In this document: positions 44,094-53,999 of the stretch, piece after piece
Numbering within the stretch: the first letter of the stretch is position 1
How the letters are laid out: each line of letters starts with the position of its first letter
From: Enterococcus mundtii
Lineage (GTDB): Bacteria > Bacillota > Bacilli > Lactobacillales > Enterococcaceae
DNA: 64,000 bases
Reading direction: 5' to 3'
NCBI RefSeq assembly: GCF_013394305.1
Contig: NZ_AP019810.1
Location: forward strand, 2,757,001-2,821,000
The notes under the pieces: model-generated
Seen by the model: the letters and a program-made list of their open reading frames with translations, nothing else
Told to the model about the DNA's origin: nothing
Database searches by the model: none
Translations under genes and position numbers: made by a program

Positions 44094-46172
44094 ATGGCAT
44101 ATAAATATTTAGTGATCGTAGAATCACCTGCAAAAGCCAAGACGATTGAAAAATATCTTGGCCGTAATTATAAAGTAATGGCTAGTGTAGGACATATTCG
44201 TGACTTACCTAAAAGTAAGATGGGGATCGATTTTGAAAATAATTATGAACCGCATTATATCTCGATTCGAGGAAAAGGCGATGTCATCAAAAGTCTAAAA
44301 GCAGCAGCAAAAAAAGCGCAAAAAGTTTACCTCGCAAGTGACCCGGATAGAGAAGGAGAAGCAATTGCTTGGCATTTGGCTTACTTGTTAGGCTTGGATC
44401 TCAACGATAAAAATCGTGTTGTCTTCAATGAAATCACCAAGGATGCAGTCAAAGCGGCATTTAAAGAACCACGTACGATCGATGTGGATCTTGTCGATGC
44501 GCAACAAGCACGTCGAACGCTTGACCGTATCGTTGGTTATTCGATTAGTCCTATCTTATGGCGTAAAGTAAAAAAAGGCTTGAGTGCTGGTCGAGTCCAG
44601 TCGATCGCATTGAAGATCATCATTGAACGCGAAAAAGAGATCCGTGATTTTACGCCGGAAGAGTATTGGAGTATTGACGGAAACTTTAAGAAAGAACGTA
44701 AGAAGTTCAAAGCAAACTTTTGGGGAGTCGATGGCAAAAAGAAAAAATTGTCCGATGCCGAAACTGTCAAAGAAGTGACTGACCGGATCACTGGTAAAGA
44801 GTTTGCAGTAACAAAAGTCGAAAAGAAGGAACGCAAGCGAAATCCTGCGAACCCATTCACGACAAGTAGTTTGCAACAAGAAGCCGCTCGTAAATTGAAT
44901 TTCAGAACACGTAAAACCATGATGGTGGCGCAACAGTTGTATGAAGGAATCTCACTTGGAAAACAAGGCACGATCGGGTTGATCACGTATATGCGTACCG
45001 ATTCTACACGGATCGCCGATACTGCTAAAGCCGAAGTCGCAACGTTCATCGAAGAAACATACGGAAAAGAATTCTCCAGTCATTCGGAACGTAAAGCAAC
45101 GAACTCTAAAGGGGCACAAGATGCCCATGAAGCAGTGCGTCCAACCAGTGCATTACGTACACCAGATGAGTTGAAACAATACTTGGATAAAGACCAATTG
45201 AAATTATATACATTGATTTGGTCACGATTTGTTGCAAGTCAAATGACGCCAGCTGTATTGGATACGATGAAAGTCACGTTGGAACAAAATGATGTAAGAT
45301 TCATTGCGAATGGCTCAAAAATCAAATTCAAAGGGTTCATGCAAGTGTATGTTGAAGGCCGCGATGATGGGAAAGAAGAAAAAGAAAACATTTTGCCAGA
45401 GTTAGCAGAAGGCGATACGGTGCAATCTGTCGATATCGAACCGAAACAACATTTCACACAACCGCCTGCACGTTATAGTGAAGCGACATTGATCCGTGCA
45501 TTGGAAGAAAACGGGGTAGGTCGTCCCTCGACTTATGCGCCAACGTTAGATACGATCCAACGACGATATTATGTGAAGTTGACACAAAAACGTTTTGAAC
45601 CAACCGAATTAGGTGAGATCGTCAATTCGTTGATCTGTGAGTTCTTCCCACAAATCGTAGATATCCATTTTACAGCTGAAATGGAAGATGACTTGGATAA
45701 AGTCGAAGAAGGAAAAGAAGAATGGATCGAAGTCGTCGATCGTTTTTATAAACCATTTGAAAAAGAATTATCGAATGCCGAAGAAAAAATCGAGAAAATC
45801 CAGATCAAAGATGAACCAGCTGGTTTTGATTGTGATTTGTGTGGGCATCCGATGGTGATAAAATTAGGGAAGTATGGTAAATTCTATGCATGTAGTAATT
45901 TTCCAGATTGCCGAAACACCAAACCAATCGTCAAGGAAATCGGCGTCACTTGTCCTGTGTGTCATGAAGGACAAGTCATCGAACGTAAATCTAAGAAAAA
46001 TCGTCTATTCTATGGCTGCTCTCGTTTCCCAGAATGTGAATTCACCTCTTGGGAAAAACCAATCGGCAGAAATTGTCCGAAATGTGACCATTATTTGGTC
46101 GAGAAAAAAGTCAAAGGCGGCAAACAAGTGGTTTGTACGAATGGCGATTACGAAGAAGATGTTCAAAAATAA
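44094..46172 (+). CDS. topA: DNA topoisomerase I
   Basis: The 692-residue type IA topoisomerase has the TOPRIM start [20 protein letters not shown] and the [15 protein letters not shown] acidic motif. The nucleophile Tyr is in [12 protein letters not shown]. The C-terminus has three zinc-ribbon units with CDLC, CPVC and CPKC, the last lacking its fourth Cys. It relaxes negative supercoils behind RNA polymerase. It has its own strong promoter and leads into trmFO 22 bases later. Confidence 0.96.
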   Translation: MAYKYLVIVESPAKAKTIEKYLGRNYKVMASVGHIRDLPKSKMGIDFENNYEPHYISIRGKGDVIKSLKAAAKKAQKVYLASDPDREGEAIAWHLAYLLGLDLNDKNRVVFNEITKDAVKAAFKEPRTIDVDLVDAQQARRTLDRIVGYSISPILWRKVKKGLSAGRVQSIALKIIIEREKEIRDFTPEEYWSIDGNFKKERKKFKANFWGVDGKKKKLSDAETVKEVTDRITGKEFAVTKVEKKERKRNPANPFTTSSLQQEAARKLNFRTRKTMMVAQQLYEGISLGKQGTIGLITYMRTDSTRIADTAKAEVATFIEETYGKEFSSHSERKATNSKGAQDAHEAVRPTSALRTPDELKQYLDKDQLKLYTLIWSRFVASQMTPAVLDTMKVTLEQNDVRFIANGSKIKFKGFMQVYVEGRDDGKEEKENILPELAEGDTVQSVDIEPKQHFTQPPARYSEATLIRALEENGVGRPSTYAPTLDTIQRRYYVKLTQKRFEPTELGEIVNSLICEFFPQIVDIHFTAEMEDDLDKVEEGKEEWIEVVDRFYKPFEKELSNAEEKIEKIQIKDEPAGFDCDLCGHPMVIKLGKYGKFYACSNFPDCRNTKPIVKEIGVTCPVCHEGQVIERKSKKNRLFYGCSRFPECEFTSWEKPIGRNCPKCDHYLVEKKVKGGKQVVCTNGDYEEDVQK

Positions 46173-46194
46173 AGAAATGAGAAGAGGTTTTTAG

Positions 46195-47520
46195 TTGAAA
46201 ATCGTCAATGTAGTAGGTGCAGGTCTAGCTGGAAGCGAAGCAGCATGGCAAATCGCTCAAGCGGGTGTACCTGTAAAGTTATATGAAATGAGACCAGTTA
46301 AGAAGACAGAAGCGCATCATACAGATAATTTTGCTGAATTAGTCTGTTCCAATTCTCTAAGAGGGAATAGTCTTGCGAACGCAGTTGGTTTATTGAAAGA
46401 AGAAATGCGTCGCTTAGATTCAGTGATCATCCATTCAGCAGATGAAACAGCTGTACCTGCAGGCGGTGCCTTAGCAGTGGACCGCGATTCATTTTCTGAA
46501 ACTATCACTCGTAAGGTCAAAGAGCATCCTTTAGTCACAGTGGTGAATGAAGAAATCACTGAGATACCAGAAGGAATCACGGTGATAGCGACAGGACCTC
46601 TGACTTCTCATCCTTTAGCAGAAAGCATCAAAGCATTCAATGGCTCAGACGGTTTCTATTTCTACGATGCTGCGGCACCGATCGTCGACAAATCAACGAT
46701 CGATATGGACAAGGTGTATTTAAAATCACGTTATGACAAAGGCGAGGCGGCTTACTTAAACTGTCCGATGACCGAAGAAGAATTTAAAGCTTTCCATGAA
46801 GCCTTGGTCAATGCGGAAGTTGCTGAATTGAAATCTTTTGAAAAAGAAAAATATTTTGAAGGTTGTATGCCAATCGAAGTAATGGCGCAACGTGGCTTTA
46901 AGACAATGCTATTCGGACCAATGAAACCAGTCGGCCTAGAAGATCCTAAAACAGGAAAAAGACCATATGCAGTCATCCAGTTAAGACAAGATAATGCAGC
47001 CGCTTCTCTTTATAATATCGTTGGGTTCCAGACGCATTTAAAATGGGGCGAACAAAAGCGCGTGTTCCGCATGATCCCAGGATTAGAAAATGCAGAATTT
47101 GTCCGTTATGGTGTAATGCATCGCAACAGTTTCATGAATTCACCAGAACTCTTGAAGCCGACTTATCAATCGACTAAACGCGAAGATCTATTTTTTGCAG
47201 GACAAATGACGGGTGTAGAGGGTTATGTTGAAAGTGCGGCAAGTGGCTTGCTTGCAGGGATCAACGCTGCTCGCTTAGCGAAAGAATTGGAACCTGTGAC
47301 GTTGCCACAAGAAACAGCCATGGGAAGTATGGCCTACTACATCACACATGCGGAAGGCAAACATTTCCAACCAATGAATGCAAACTACGGATTATTCCCA
47401 GAATTACCTGAACGAATCCGTGATAAAAAATCTCGGTATGAAGCAATTGCACAACGTGCCTTAGCAGCCAATGAAAAAGTGAAGCAAGAAGTCTTGAATA
47501 AAGAATTTGCTTCTCGTTAA
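46195..47520 (+). CDS. trmFO: tRNA (uracil-5-)-methyltransferase TrmFO
   Basis: The 441-residue flavoprotein has the FAD-binding [20 protein letters not shown] and [14 protein letters not shown]. It methylates U54 of tRNA using methylene-tetrahydrofolate. The start is TTG at 46195 after AGAGG. Being 22 bases after topA suggests one transcript. The older name Gid is the same protein. It is followed by a long hairpin. Confidence 0.95.
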   Translation: MKIVNVVGAGLAGSEAAWQIAQAGVPVKLYEMRPVKKTEAHHTDNFAELVCSNSLRGNSLANAVGLLKEEMRRLDSVIIHSADETAVPAGGALAVDRDSFSETITRKVKEHPLVTVVNEEITEIPEGITVIATGPLTSHPLAESIKAFNGSDGFYFYDAAAPIVDKSTIDMDKVYLKSRYDKGEAAYLNCPMTEEEFKAFHEALVNAEVAELKSFEKEKYFEGCMPIEVMAQRGFKTMLFGPMKPVGLEDPKTGKRPYAVIQLRQDNAAASLYNIVGFQTHLKWGEQKRVFRMIPGLENAEFVRYGVMHRNSFMNSPELLKPTYQSTKREDLFFAGQMTGVEGYVESAASGLLAGINAARLAKELEPVTLPQETAMGSMAYYITHAEGKHFQPMNANYGLFPELPERIRDKKSRYEAIAQRALAANEKVKQEVLNKEFASR

Positions 47521-47531
47521 ATGGATGTTAT

Positions 47532-47590
47532 GTAATAAGTCGAAGTGTCTCAGGATGGTGTTTGCCATTTTTGAGTACTTCGGCTTATTT
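47532..47590 (+). terminator. Nested hairpin after trmFO
   Basis: AATAAGTCGAAGT pairs with ACTTCGGCTTATT (one G-T pair), with inner CTCA/TGAG and ATGG/CCAT pairs. The ends AATAAG/CTTATT recall the dispersed hairpins, but the interior is not similar. Confidence 0.65.
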
Positions 47591-47732
47591 CTCGGTTATT
47601 GACTGAACTCATGCCAATTTATATAATAACCATGGTTTTTTTATGTTGATTCTGGACAGCTCATCCCTTAATTGTCAAGCAAACGAATTGAATTGTGAAC
47701 AAACTTAGAAATATTAGTTAAATTCTGACAAT

Positions 47733-47760
47733 TTGTTTGTTTTTTCTCTGGGGCTATGCT
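47733..47760 (+). promoter_or_regulatory. Promoter of the xerC-hslVU-codY operon
   Basis: TTGTTT (47733-47738), a 16-base spacer and TATGCT (47755-47760). A TTCTGA-ACAATTT sequence just upstream resembles a CodY box poorly, with about four mismatches. Confidence 0.5.
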
Positions 47761-47797
47761 AAATTTATTTTGGGATCTAAAGGTAGGTGTAAAAAGA

Positions 47798-48694
47798 ATG
47801 AAGCCAACTTTACAAGAAGATTTTTTGCGTTATTTAATCATAGAGCGCGGGTATTCAGAAAAAACCAAATCTGCCTATGAAGAAGATATCAATGATTTTC
47901 AACGATTCTTGGCGGAATCGGGGGAATCGGATCTACTGAAAGTCAGCTATTTGGATGTACGAGTTTATCTAAGTTATCTATCTGATAAGTCGTACAGTCG
48001 AAATTCGGTGAGTCGGAAAATTGCGAGTTTACGCTCATTTTATCAATACCTTCTTCGTGAAGAAAAAATCGCTGAAAATCCATTTTCGTATGTTCATTTG
48101 AAGAAAAAAAATGTTAAACTTCCTCGTTTTTTTTATGAGAATGAGATGCAAAGCTTATTTGAAAGTGTGACAGGGGATAGTCCTTTAGCATTAAGAGATC
48201 GAGCATTATTAGAAGTACTATATGGATCAGGTATCCGTTTGAGTGAATGTAGCCAATTGACGATGTCTGCCATCGATTTTGGCTCAGAGGTGATGTTGAT
48301 CCATGGAAAAGGAAATAAAGAACGCTATGCGCCGTTGGGTTCATTTGCGCAAGATGCTTTGCAAGAGTATTTTGCCAAAGGGCGCAGCGTCTTAATGACG
48401 AAATACCATAAGTCACATGACTATGTCTTCGTGAATCATCATGGAGAACCAATCACACCTACTGGGATCGAGTATGTATTAAATCAAATCATTAAAAAGA
48501 GTAGTTTGGATAGTGATATCCATCCTCACATGTTACGTCATACTTTTGCGACGCACTTATTGAATAATGGTGCCGATATGCGTACAGTGCAAGAACTTTT
48601 AGGTCATGCAAATTTATCAACGACTCAAATCTATGCGCATGTCACAAAAGAAAGCTTACAAAAAAATTATCGCTCTTTCCATCCACGAGCGTGA
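47798..48694 (+). CDS. xerC: Tyrosine recombinase XerC
   Basis: The 298-residue tyrosine recombinase has R147, K171, H244, R247, H270 and Y279. It pairs with XerD (3626-4513) at dif. Position as the first gene before hslV-hslU-codY is the CodV/XerC locus of Bacilli, which separates it from XerD. The ATG at 47798 is preceded by AGGTAGGTG; an in-frame start at 47756 has no site. Confidence 0.92.
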   Translation: MKPTLQEDFLRYLIIERGYSEKTKSAYEEDINDFQRFLAESGESDLLKVSYLDVRVYLSYLSDKSYSRNSVSRKIASLRSFYQYLLREEKIAENPFSYVHLKKKNVKLPRFFYENEMQSLFESVTGDSPLALRDRALLEVLYGSGIRLSECSQLTMSAIDFGSEVMLIHGKGNKERYAPLGSFAQDALQEYFAKGRSVLMTKYHKSHDYVFVNHHGEPITPTGIEYVLNQIIKKSSLDSDIHPHMLRHTFATHLLNNGADMRTVQELLGHANLSTTQIYAHVTKESLQKNYRSFHPRA

Positions 48695-48718
48695 TCACAT
48701 TATTAGGAGGAAATATCT

Positions 48719-49267
48719 ATGGTAGAATCACAGTTTCATTCAACAACCATTTGTGCAGTTGAAAAAAACGGGAAATTCGCGATGGCAGGTGATGGCCAAG
48801 TAACGATGGGCGAATCTGTCGTGATGAAGGGCAGTGCGAGAAAAGTACGTCGCATTTACAACGATGAAGTAGTCGTTGGCTTTGCAGGAAGCGTTGCTGA
48901 CGCGTTTACTTTAGAAGAAAAATTTGAAGGTAAACTAAATGAATACAACGGAAATCTCCAACGAGCAGCCGTTGAATTAGCCCAAGAATGGCGTACACAA
49001 CAGTCGATGCAAAAGCTAGAAGCGATGTTGATCGTGATGAATGACAAAGAAATGTTACTAGTTTCTGGTACAGGTGAAGTGATTACACCGGATGATGGGA
49101 TCTTAGCCATTGGTTCTGGTGGGAACTTTGCGTTAGCTGCCGCACGAGCAATGAAAAACTATGCACAAAATGAGATGAGTGCAAAAGAGATTGCTGAAAA
49201 TGCGTTGAATATTGCAGCAGACATCTGCGTCTTTACAAATCACAACATTATTGTAGAAGAATTATAG
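48719..49267 (+). CDS. hslV: ATP-dependent protease subunit HslV (ClpQ)
   Basis: The 182-residue proteasome-like peptidase has a short propeptide (MVESQFHS) before TTICAV, where an N-terminal Thr is the nucleophile, then GDGQVTMG. It forms the core of the HslUV protease. AGGAGG precedes the ATG. It lies 11 bases before the chosen hslU start, and both follow xerC, as in Bacillus codV-clpQ-clpY-codY. Confidence 0.95.
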   Translation: MVESQFHSTTICAVEKNGKFAMAGDGQVTMGESVVMKGSARKVRRIYNDEVVVGFAGSVADAFTLEEKFEGKLNEYNGNLQRAAVELAQEWRTQQSMQKLEAMLIVMNDKEMLLVSGTGEVITPDDGILAIGSGGNFALAAARAMKNYAQNEMSAKEIAENALNIAADICVFTNHNIIVEEL

Positions 49268-49278
49268 AGGTGAATGAC

Positions 49279-50676
49279 ATGTATGAATTAAAACAAACAC
49301 CAAAACAAATCGTCAGTGAATTAGATCAATATATCATTGGCCAACAAGCAGCAAAAAAATCAGTGGCAGTTGCCCTTAGAAATCGTTATCGACGTCTTCA
49401 ATTAGATGAAAAGATGCAACAAGATATCACACCTAAAAATATGTTGATGATCGGGCCAACTGGGGTCGGTAAAACAGAGATCGCTCGTCGTCTGGCAAAA
49501 ATCGTCAACGCACCTTTTGTTAAGGTTGAAGCAACGAAGTTTACTGAAGTTGGTTACGTAGGACGTGACGTGGAATCGATGGTTCGTGATCTTGTCGAAA
49601 ATGCAATCCAGATCGTTGAAAAAGATCAGTATCTTCGTGTTCGTCCACAAGCCAAGAAAAATGCGGAAAAACAATTAGTGAAGATCCTTGTACCAGGTAT
49701 CAAAAAAGAACAAAAACAATCAAACAACCAGTTTGAGCAAATGATGAATATGTTCAATGCTTCGCAACAACCGGCAGAAACACAAGAAGAAGTCACAGAA
49801 GAGATTCGAGTGAATCGTCGCACGGTGTTAGAACAATTGCAAAAAGGCTTGCTTGACAACCGAGAAGTGACGATCGAAGTCCAAGATCAAAAAAAACCAG
49901 CACCGATGATGAACAATGGACTGGAACAAATGGGAATCGATTTGAATGAAACACTTGGTGCGTTGACGCCGAAGAAAAAAATCGAACGAACAGTGACCGT
50001 CAAAGAAGCCTTAGAATTATTGATCAAAGAAGAATCAGCAAAATTAGTCAATGATGCGGATATCCATAGTGAGGCAATCAAATTAGCTGAATCAAGCGGC
50101 ATCATTTTTATTGATGAAATCGATAAAATCACTTCTAAATCGCAACAATCTGGGGAAGTATCAAGAGAAGGTGTCCAAAGAGATATCTTGCCGATCGTTG
50201 AAGGTTCACAAGTCAATACGAAATACGGTACCTTACAAACAGACCACATTTTATTTATCGCTTCAGGAGCGTTCCACTTATCAAAACCAAGCGATTTGAT
50301 TCCTGAATTACAAGGTCGTTTCCCAATCCGTGTTGAGTTAGATGACTTAACTGCTGAGGACTTTGTCAAGATCTTGACTGAACCAAACAATGCGTTAGTC
50401 AAACAATATATTGCCTTGATTGGTACTGAAAATGTGACTGTCACATTTACTAAAGAAGCAATCGAACGGATTGCCCAAATCGCTTATGATGTGAATCGTG
50501 ATACCGATAATATCGGTGCACGACGTTTACACACGATATTAGAGAAATTGTTGGAAGACTTGTTATTCGAAGCGCCAGAAATGCAAATGGGAGAAATTAC
50601 CATTACAGAAGCCTATGTCAATGATAAATTAGGATCAATTGCGGCAAATGAAGATCTAAGTCGCTATATATTATAA
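49279..50676 (+). CDS. hslU: ATPase subunit HslU (ClpY)
   Basis: The 465-residue AAA+ unfoldase has the Walker [17 protein letters not shown], the pore-region [10 protein letters not shown], the Walker [11 protein letters not shown], an intermediate domain (about 110-245) and the sensor-2 region [10 protein letters not shown]. It feeds substrates to HslV. The ATG at 49279 is eight bases after AGAGG; a GTG at 49270 overlaps that site. Downstream codY is 15 bases away. Confidence 0.95.
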   Translation: MYELKQTPKQIVSELDQYIIGQQAAKKSVAVALRNRYRRLQLDEKMQQDITPKNMLMIGPTGVGKTEIARRLAKIVNAPFVKVEATKFTEVGYVGRDVESMVRDLVENAIQIVEKDQYLRVRPQAKKNAEKQLVKILVPGIKKEQKQSNNQFEQMMNMFNASQQPAETQEEVTEEIRVNRRTVLEQLQKGLLDNREVTIEVQDQKKPAPMMNNGLEQMGIDLNETLGALTPKKKIERTVTVKEALELLIKEESAKLVNDADIHSEAIKLAESSGIIFIDEIDKITSKSQQSGEVSREGVQRDILPIVEGSQVNTKYGTLQTDHILFIASGAFHLSKPSDLIPELQGRFPIRVELDDLTAEDFVKILTEPNNALVKQYIALIGTENVTVTFTKEAIERIAQIAYDVNRDTDNIGARRLHTILEKLLEDLLFEAPEMQMGEITITEAYVNDKLGSIAANEDLSRYIL

Positions 50677-50691
50677 AATCGGAGGAAAAAA

Positions 50692-51483
50692 ATGACGGAT
50701 TTGTTGACGAACACTCGAAAGATAAACAAATTATTGCAACAAAAAAATACGTTTGATATGCAGGCGGATTTACCTTACGATAAAATGGCGGTCACTTTAG
50801 GTGCTGTTTTAGACAGCAATACGTATATCATTGGCAGTGAAGGGGTTTTACTTGGTTATAATGAACGGCACGATGTGAACAATGATCGTGTGAAAACAAT
50901 GTTTGTGCAAAAACAATTTCCTGATGCCTACACAGAAACAGTCGATATGATCACGAAAACAGAGTCCAATATCCCAATCACAAGCGATATGACGGCATTT
51001 CCATTTGAAAGTCGCGAAAAATATCCTTTTGGATTGACGACAGTAGTGCCGATCTTTGGCGCTGGTGAACGCTTAGGAACGATCATTTTAGCAAGAATGG
51101 AACAAGCCTTTAACGATGAAGACCTTGTTTTAGCAGAATACGGCGCGACAGTAGTAGGGATGCAGATCCTTTATCAAAAATCACGAGATATCGAAGCGGA
51201 TGTTCGCAGTACGACCGCTGTCCAAATGGCGATCAATACGTTGTCATACAGTGAATTAAAAGCAGTTCAAGCCATTTTTGATGCTTTAGAAGGTAATGAA
51301 GGCCGATTGACTGCCTCAAATATTGCGGACAAGATCGGTATTACTCGTTCGGTCATCGTAAATGCCTTACGTAAATTAGAATCAGCTGGAATCATTGAAT
51401 CCCGCTCTTTGGGAATGAAAGGCACGTATTTAAAAGTATTGAATGCTCGTTTTAAAGATGAGCTGACGAAGCATAGTTATTAA
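50692..51483 (+). CDS. codY: GTP/BCAA-responsive regulator CodY
   Basis: The 263-residue CodY has the N-terminal GAF domain (DLPYDKMAVTLGAVLDSNTY) that binds branched-chain amino acids, and the C-terminal winged helix (ASNIADKIGITRSVIVNALR then KLESAGIIESRSLGMKGTYL). It represses nutrient-acquisition genes when amino acids and GTP are plentiful. AGGAGG precedes the ATG. It ends the xerC-hslVU-codY operon. Confidence 0.97.
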   Translation: MTDLLTNTRKINKLLQQKNTFDMQADLPYDKMAVTLGAVLDSNTYIIGSEGVLLGYNERHDVNNDRVKTMFVQKQFPDAYTETVDMITKTESNIPITSDMTAFPFESREKYPFGLTTVVPIFGAGERLGTIILARMEQAFNDEDLVLAEYGATVVGMQILYQKSRDIEADVRSTTAVQMAINTLSYSELKAVQAIFDALEGNEGRLTASNIADKIGITRSVIVNALRKLESAGIIESRSLGMKGTYLKVLNARFKDELTKHSY

Positions 51484-51549
51484 AAGGAAGATTTTTCAGA
51501 GGCTTGCTACTCGAAGAAGTGAGTGTCTGAGAAAAGATGGAGGATGACG

Positions 51550-52425
51550 ATGACTGTTATTATTCAAAATGATCAGCTGATTGCTGAAATTTCCGAACAT
51601 GGAGCAGAATTGATCAGTTTGAAATCAAAAGAACATGATCTAGAATATATTTGGCAAGGCGATCCTAAGTATTGGGGAAGACATGCCCCCGTTCTTTTCC
51701 CTATTGTTGGACGTTTGAAAAACGATCAATATGTGTACCAAGGAAAAACGTATTCAATGGGTCAACATGGTTTTGCTCGTGATATGGATTTTGAGATGGT
51801 GGAGCACGAACAAGAACGTGCGAAGTTTGTCCTGAAAAGTACCCCTGAAACAAAAGAGAATTATCCGTTTGATTTTGAATTGGTACTTGTTTATGAATTA
51901 GGGGGAGACGGGATCACTGTTCATTATCAAGTTGAAAATATTGGGGAAGAAGAGATGTATTTCTCGATTGGCGGTCATCCAGCATTCAATGTGCCATTAG
52001 AAGAAGGTTTGACTTTTGAAGACTTTTATTTGGCTTTCTCTCCTAGAAAATCACGTTTGCGTTTACCATTAGCTGGACCATTCATCGACATGGAACAAAA
52101 AACGATTGGACAAACGAACACCAACCTTGCGTTATTTCGGGAGCTGTTTGACCAGGATGCGTTAGTATTTGAAACAAGGGGTTTGAATGCTTACAGTATC
52201 CGTAGTGAAAAGTCTAGTCACAGTGTCACCCTCAGTTACAAAGATATGCCTTACGTTGGGATATGGTCGCCCTATCCTAAAGAAGCACCATTTGTTTGTA
52301 TCGAGCCGTGGTTTGGAATCGCAGACACTGTTGATAGTAATGGGCAGTTGAACGAAAAAGCAGGAATCAATCAATTAGGCGCTCACGAATTATTCAAGAC
52401 GAAATATTCGATCACTGTCAAGTAA
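51550..52425 (+). CDS. Aldose 1-epimerase family protein (LacX-like)
   Basis: The 291-residue galactose-mutarotase-fold protein starts IIQNDQLIAEISEHGAELIS, has RHAPVLFPIVGRLKNDQY, the His-rich core SIGGHPAFNVPLEEG and FVCIEPWFGIADT near the end. It resembles LacX/YeaD-type hexose epimerases rather than classical GalM. The ATG at 51550 is six bases after GGAGG; the ATG at 51544 touches that site. It stands between codY and plsY (convergent), with a 19-bp bidirectional terminator. Confidence 0.85.
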   Translation: MTVIIQNDQLIAEISEHGAELISLKSKEHDLEYIWQGDPKYWGRHAPVLFPIVGRLKNDQYVYQGKTYSMGQHGFARDMDFEMVEHEQERAKFVLKSTPETKENYPFDFELVLVYELGGDGITVHYQVENIGEEEMYFSIGGHPAFNVPLEEGLTFEDFYLAFSPRKSRLRLPLAGPFIDMEQKTIGQTNTNLALFRELFDQDALVFETRGLNAYSIRSEKSSHSVTLSYKDMPYVGIWSPYPKEAPFVCIEPWFGIADTVDSNGQLNEKAGINQLGAHELFKTKYSITVK

Positions 52426-52475
52426 ACACAAGTCGATTACATGTGTTCTCTTGATCTAGTTCGATGAAACAAAAC

Positions 52476-52545
52476 ATGCCTTCTGAACAAATGAACGAAT
52501 TGTTGAGCAATCGATCAGTCATTTGTTTAGAAGGCATTGTTTTTT
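52476..52545. terminator. Bidirectional terminator between the epimerase and plsY
   Basis: A 19-bp stem (52476-52494 with 52519-52537) has one G-T pair and a short inner CGA/TCG, TTG/CAA stem. T-rich flanks lie on the right and A-rich on the left. Confidence 0.9.
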
Positions 52546-52562
52546 ATCATTCATCAAAAAGA

Positions 52563-53198
52563 TTATTTCTTTTTGCTACTATTCAAACCGAATGGGATTC
52601 GGCTTTCTGTTTTATTTTTGATACGCTTGATATTGTCTTTATGACGGTAAAAAATAAAAGCGGAGACACCACAAGCAATCAACGTCAAAAGTAAATTTGG
52701 TTCTGGTAAGATTGCTGGTGCAATGTATGGTAAGAAGATGGTGGATAAAGTGATCAAGACCGCACTGATCATGCTCGTTAAGCTTACCATGCTCGTGCAG
52801 TATAAACTGATCACGAAAATTGCTGATGAATAAAGAAAGAACAGTGGATTGAAGCCTAATAACATACCGGCACTTGTCGCCACTGCTTTGCCACCTTTGA
52901 ACTTAGCAAAGATTGGAAATGTATGTCCTAAGATCGCACAGACACCAAACCATAGCGGGTTGACAGAAGTGACATGGAAAATGACGGGTAAGGCAGTAGC
53001 TAATGTTCCCTTTAAGATGTCCATAAATAATACCACTGTTCCAGCGGTTTTACCTAAAACACGAAATGTATTGGTCGTTCCCATATTTCCACTACCGTGT
53101 TCACGGATGTCTTTTTTAAAAAAGATTTTACCAACCCATACTCCAGATGGAATGGAACCCAAAAGATATGCTACAATAAACAATAAGATTATTTTCAT
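52563..53198 (-). CDS. plsY: Glycerol-3-phosphate acyltransferase PlsY
   Basis: The 211-residue membrane enzyme has five hydrophobic segments, the motifs [20 protein letters not shown] and [16 protein letters not shown], and [17 protein letters not shown]. It transfers acyl groups from acyl-phosphate to glycerol-3-phosphate, the first step of phospholipid synthesis. AAAGAGG precedes the - strand ATG. It is divergent from the CoA-binding gene and one gene away from parE, as in other Firmicutes. Confidence 0.95.
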   Translation of the reverse strand: MKIILLFIVAYLLGSIPSGVWVGKIFFKKDIREHGSGNMGTTNTFRVLGKTAGTVVLFMDILKGTLATALPVIFHVTSVNPLWFGVCAILGHTFPIFAKFKGGKAVATSAGMLLGFNPLFFLYSSAIFVISLYCTSMVSLTSMISAVLITLSTIFLPYIAPAILPEPNLLLTLIACGVSAFIFYRHKDNIKRIKNKTESRIPFGLNSSKKK

Positions 53199-53295
53199 TT
53201 TTTAACCTCTTTCAAGTTGAAACTAATGTATATTTTAGCATGAAAGAATGCTTCAAACAATCGAAAAAATCGAACGATCGAAAGGAGTCATCCAC

Positions 53296-53721
53296 ATGTC
53301 ATTTAAAAATCCAGAACAAGCGAATATCTTTCGCTATCTTCAAGAAGCAAAAACGATCGCGGTCGTTGGTTTAAGTAATAAGCCTGAACGGACAAGTTAT
53401 CAGATCGCACAATTACTACAAGAACACGGCTATCGTATCATTCCAGTCAATCCAGTATTGGCAGGGGAAGAAGTGTTAGGCGAAACCGTTGTCGCACAGC
53501 TGACAGATATCAATGAACCTATTGATATCGTGGATATTTTCCGCCGTAGTGAGTTTTTACCAGAAGTAGCGGTAGATTTTCTGAAAACAGATGCGAAAGT
53601 CTTCTGGGCACAGTTAGGCATTGAGAATGAAGAAGCTGCTGAAATGCTCCAAGCAGCTGGAAGAAATGATATCGTCATGGATCGCTGTATCAAGATCGAA
53701 TTAGCAAAAATGGAACAATAA
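53296..53721 (+). CDS. CoA-binding protein (YccU-like)
   Basis: The 141-residue Rossmann-like domain has AKTIAVVGLSNKPERTSYQI and GYRIIPVNPVLAGEEVLGE, matching the CoA-binding YccU family. Function is unknown. The ATG at 53296 follows AAAGGAG; an in-frame ATG at 53248 is unlikely. It is divergent from plsY. The gap to parE (53722-53999) contains only a weak T-rich hairpin near 53920 and a TATGAT at 53947. Confidence 0.87.
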   Translation: MSFKNPEQANIFRYLQEAKTIAVVGLSNKPERTSYQIAQLLQEHGYRIIPVNPVLAGEEVLGETVVAQLTDINEPIDIVDIFRRSEFLPEVAVDFLKTDAKVFWAQLGIENEEAAEMLQAAGRNDIVMDRCIKIELAKMEQ

Positions 53722-53999
53722 AAAACAGGAATAACAGAAATAACAGAAGCACATATCCTGATAGTCAGTGACACTTTTACTGGCAAACGGTTTAGCTAAG
53801 TGATGAAAAATGTTTTGACCTGTTATCAAAAAAGAGTAAGTGATCGTTACCACTGACAAGCTGAGAGAAAAGAAAGAAAAAAGCGGGAGAGTTGGTTGTT
53901 TCTTGTAATTCTGACCTTCCCTCTTTTTTTTTGAAGACTTTTCTAGTATGATAAGCGTGGTGCGGTTATATCGCAAGTATTATTGAAGGAGCGTTTGCC

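Noticed and set aside
47719-47733. CodY box near the xerC-hslVU-codY promoter (TTCTGA-ACAATTT).
   Set aside because: About four mismatches to AATTTTCWGAAAATT, too weak in an AT-rich region to claim autoregulation.
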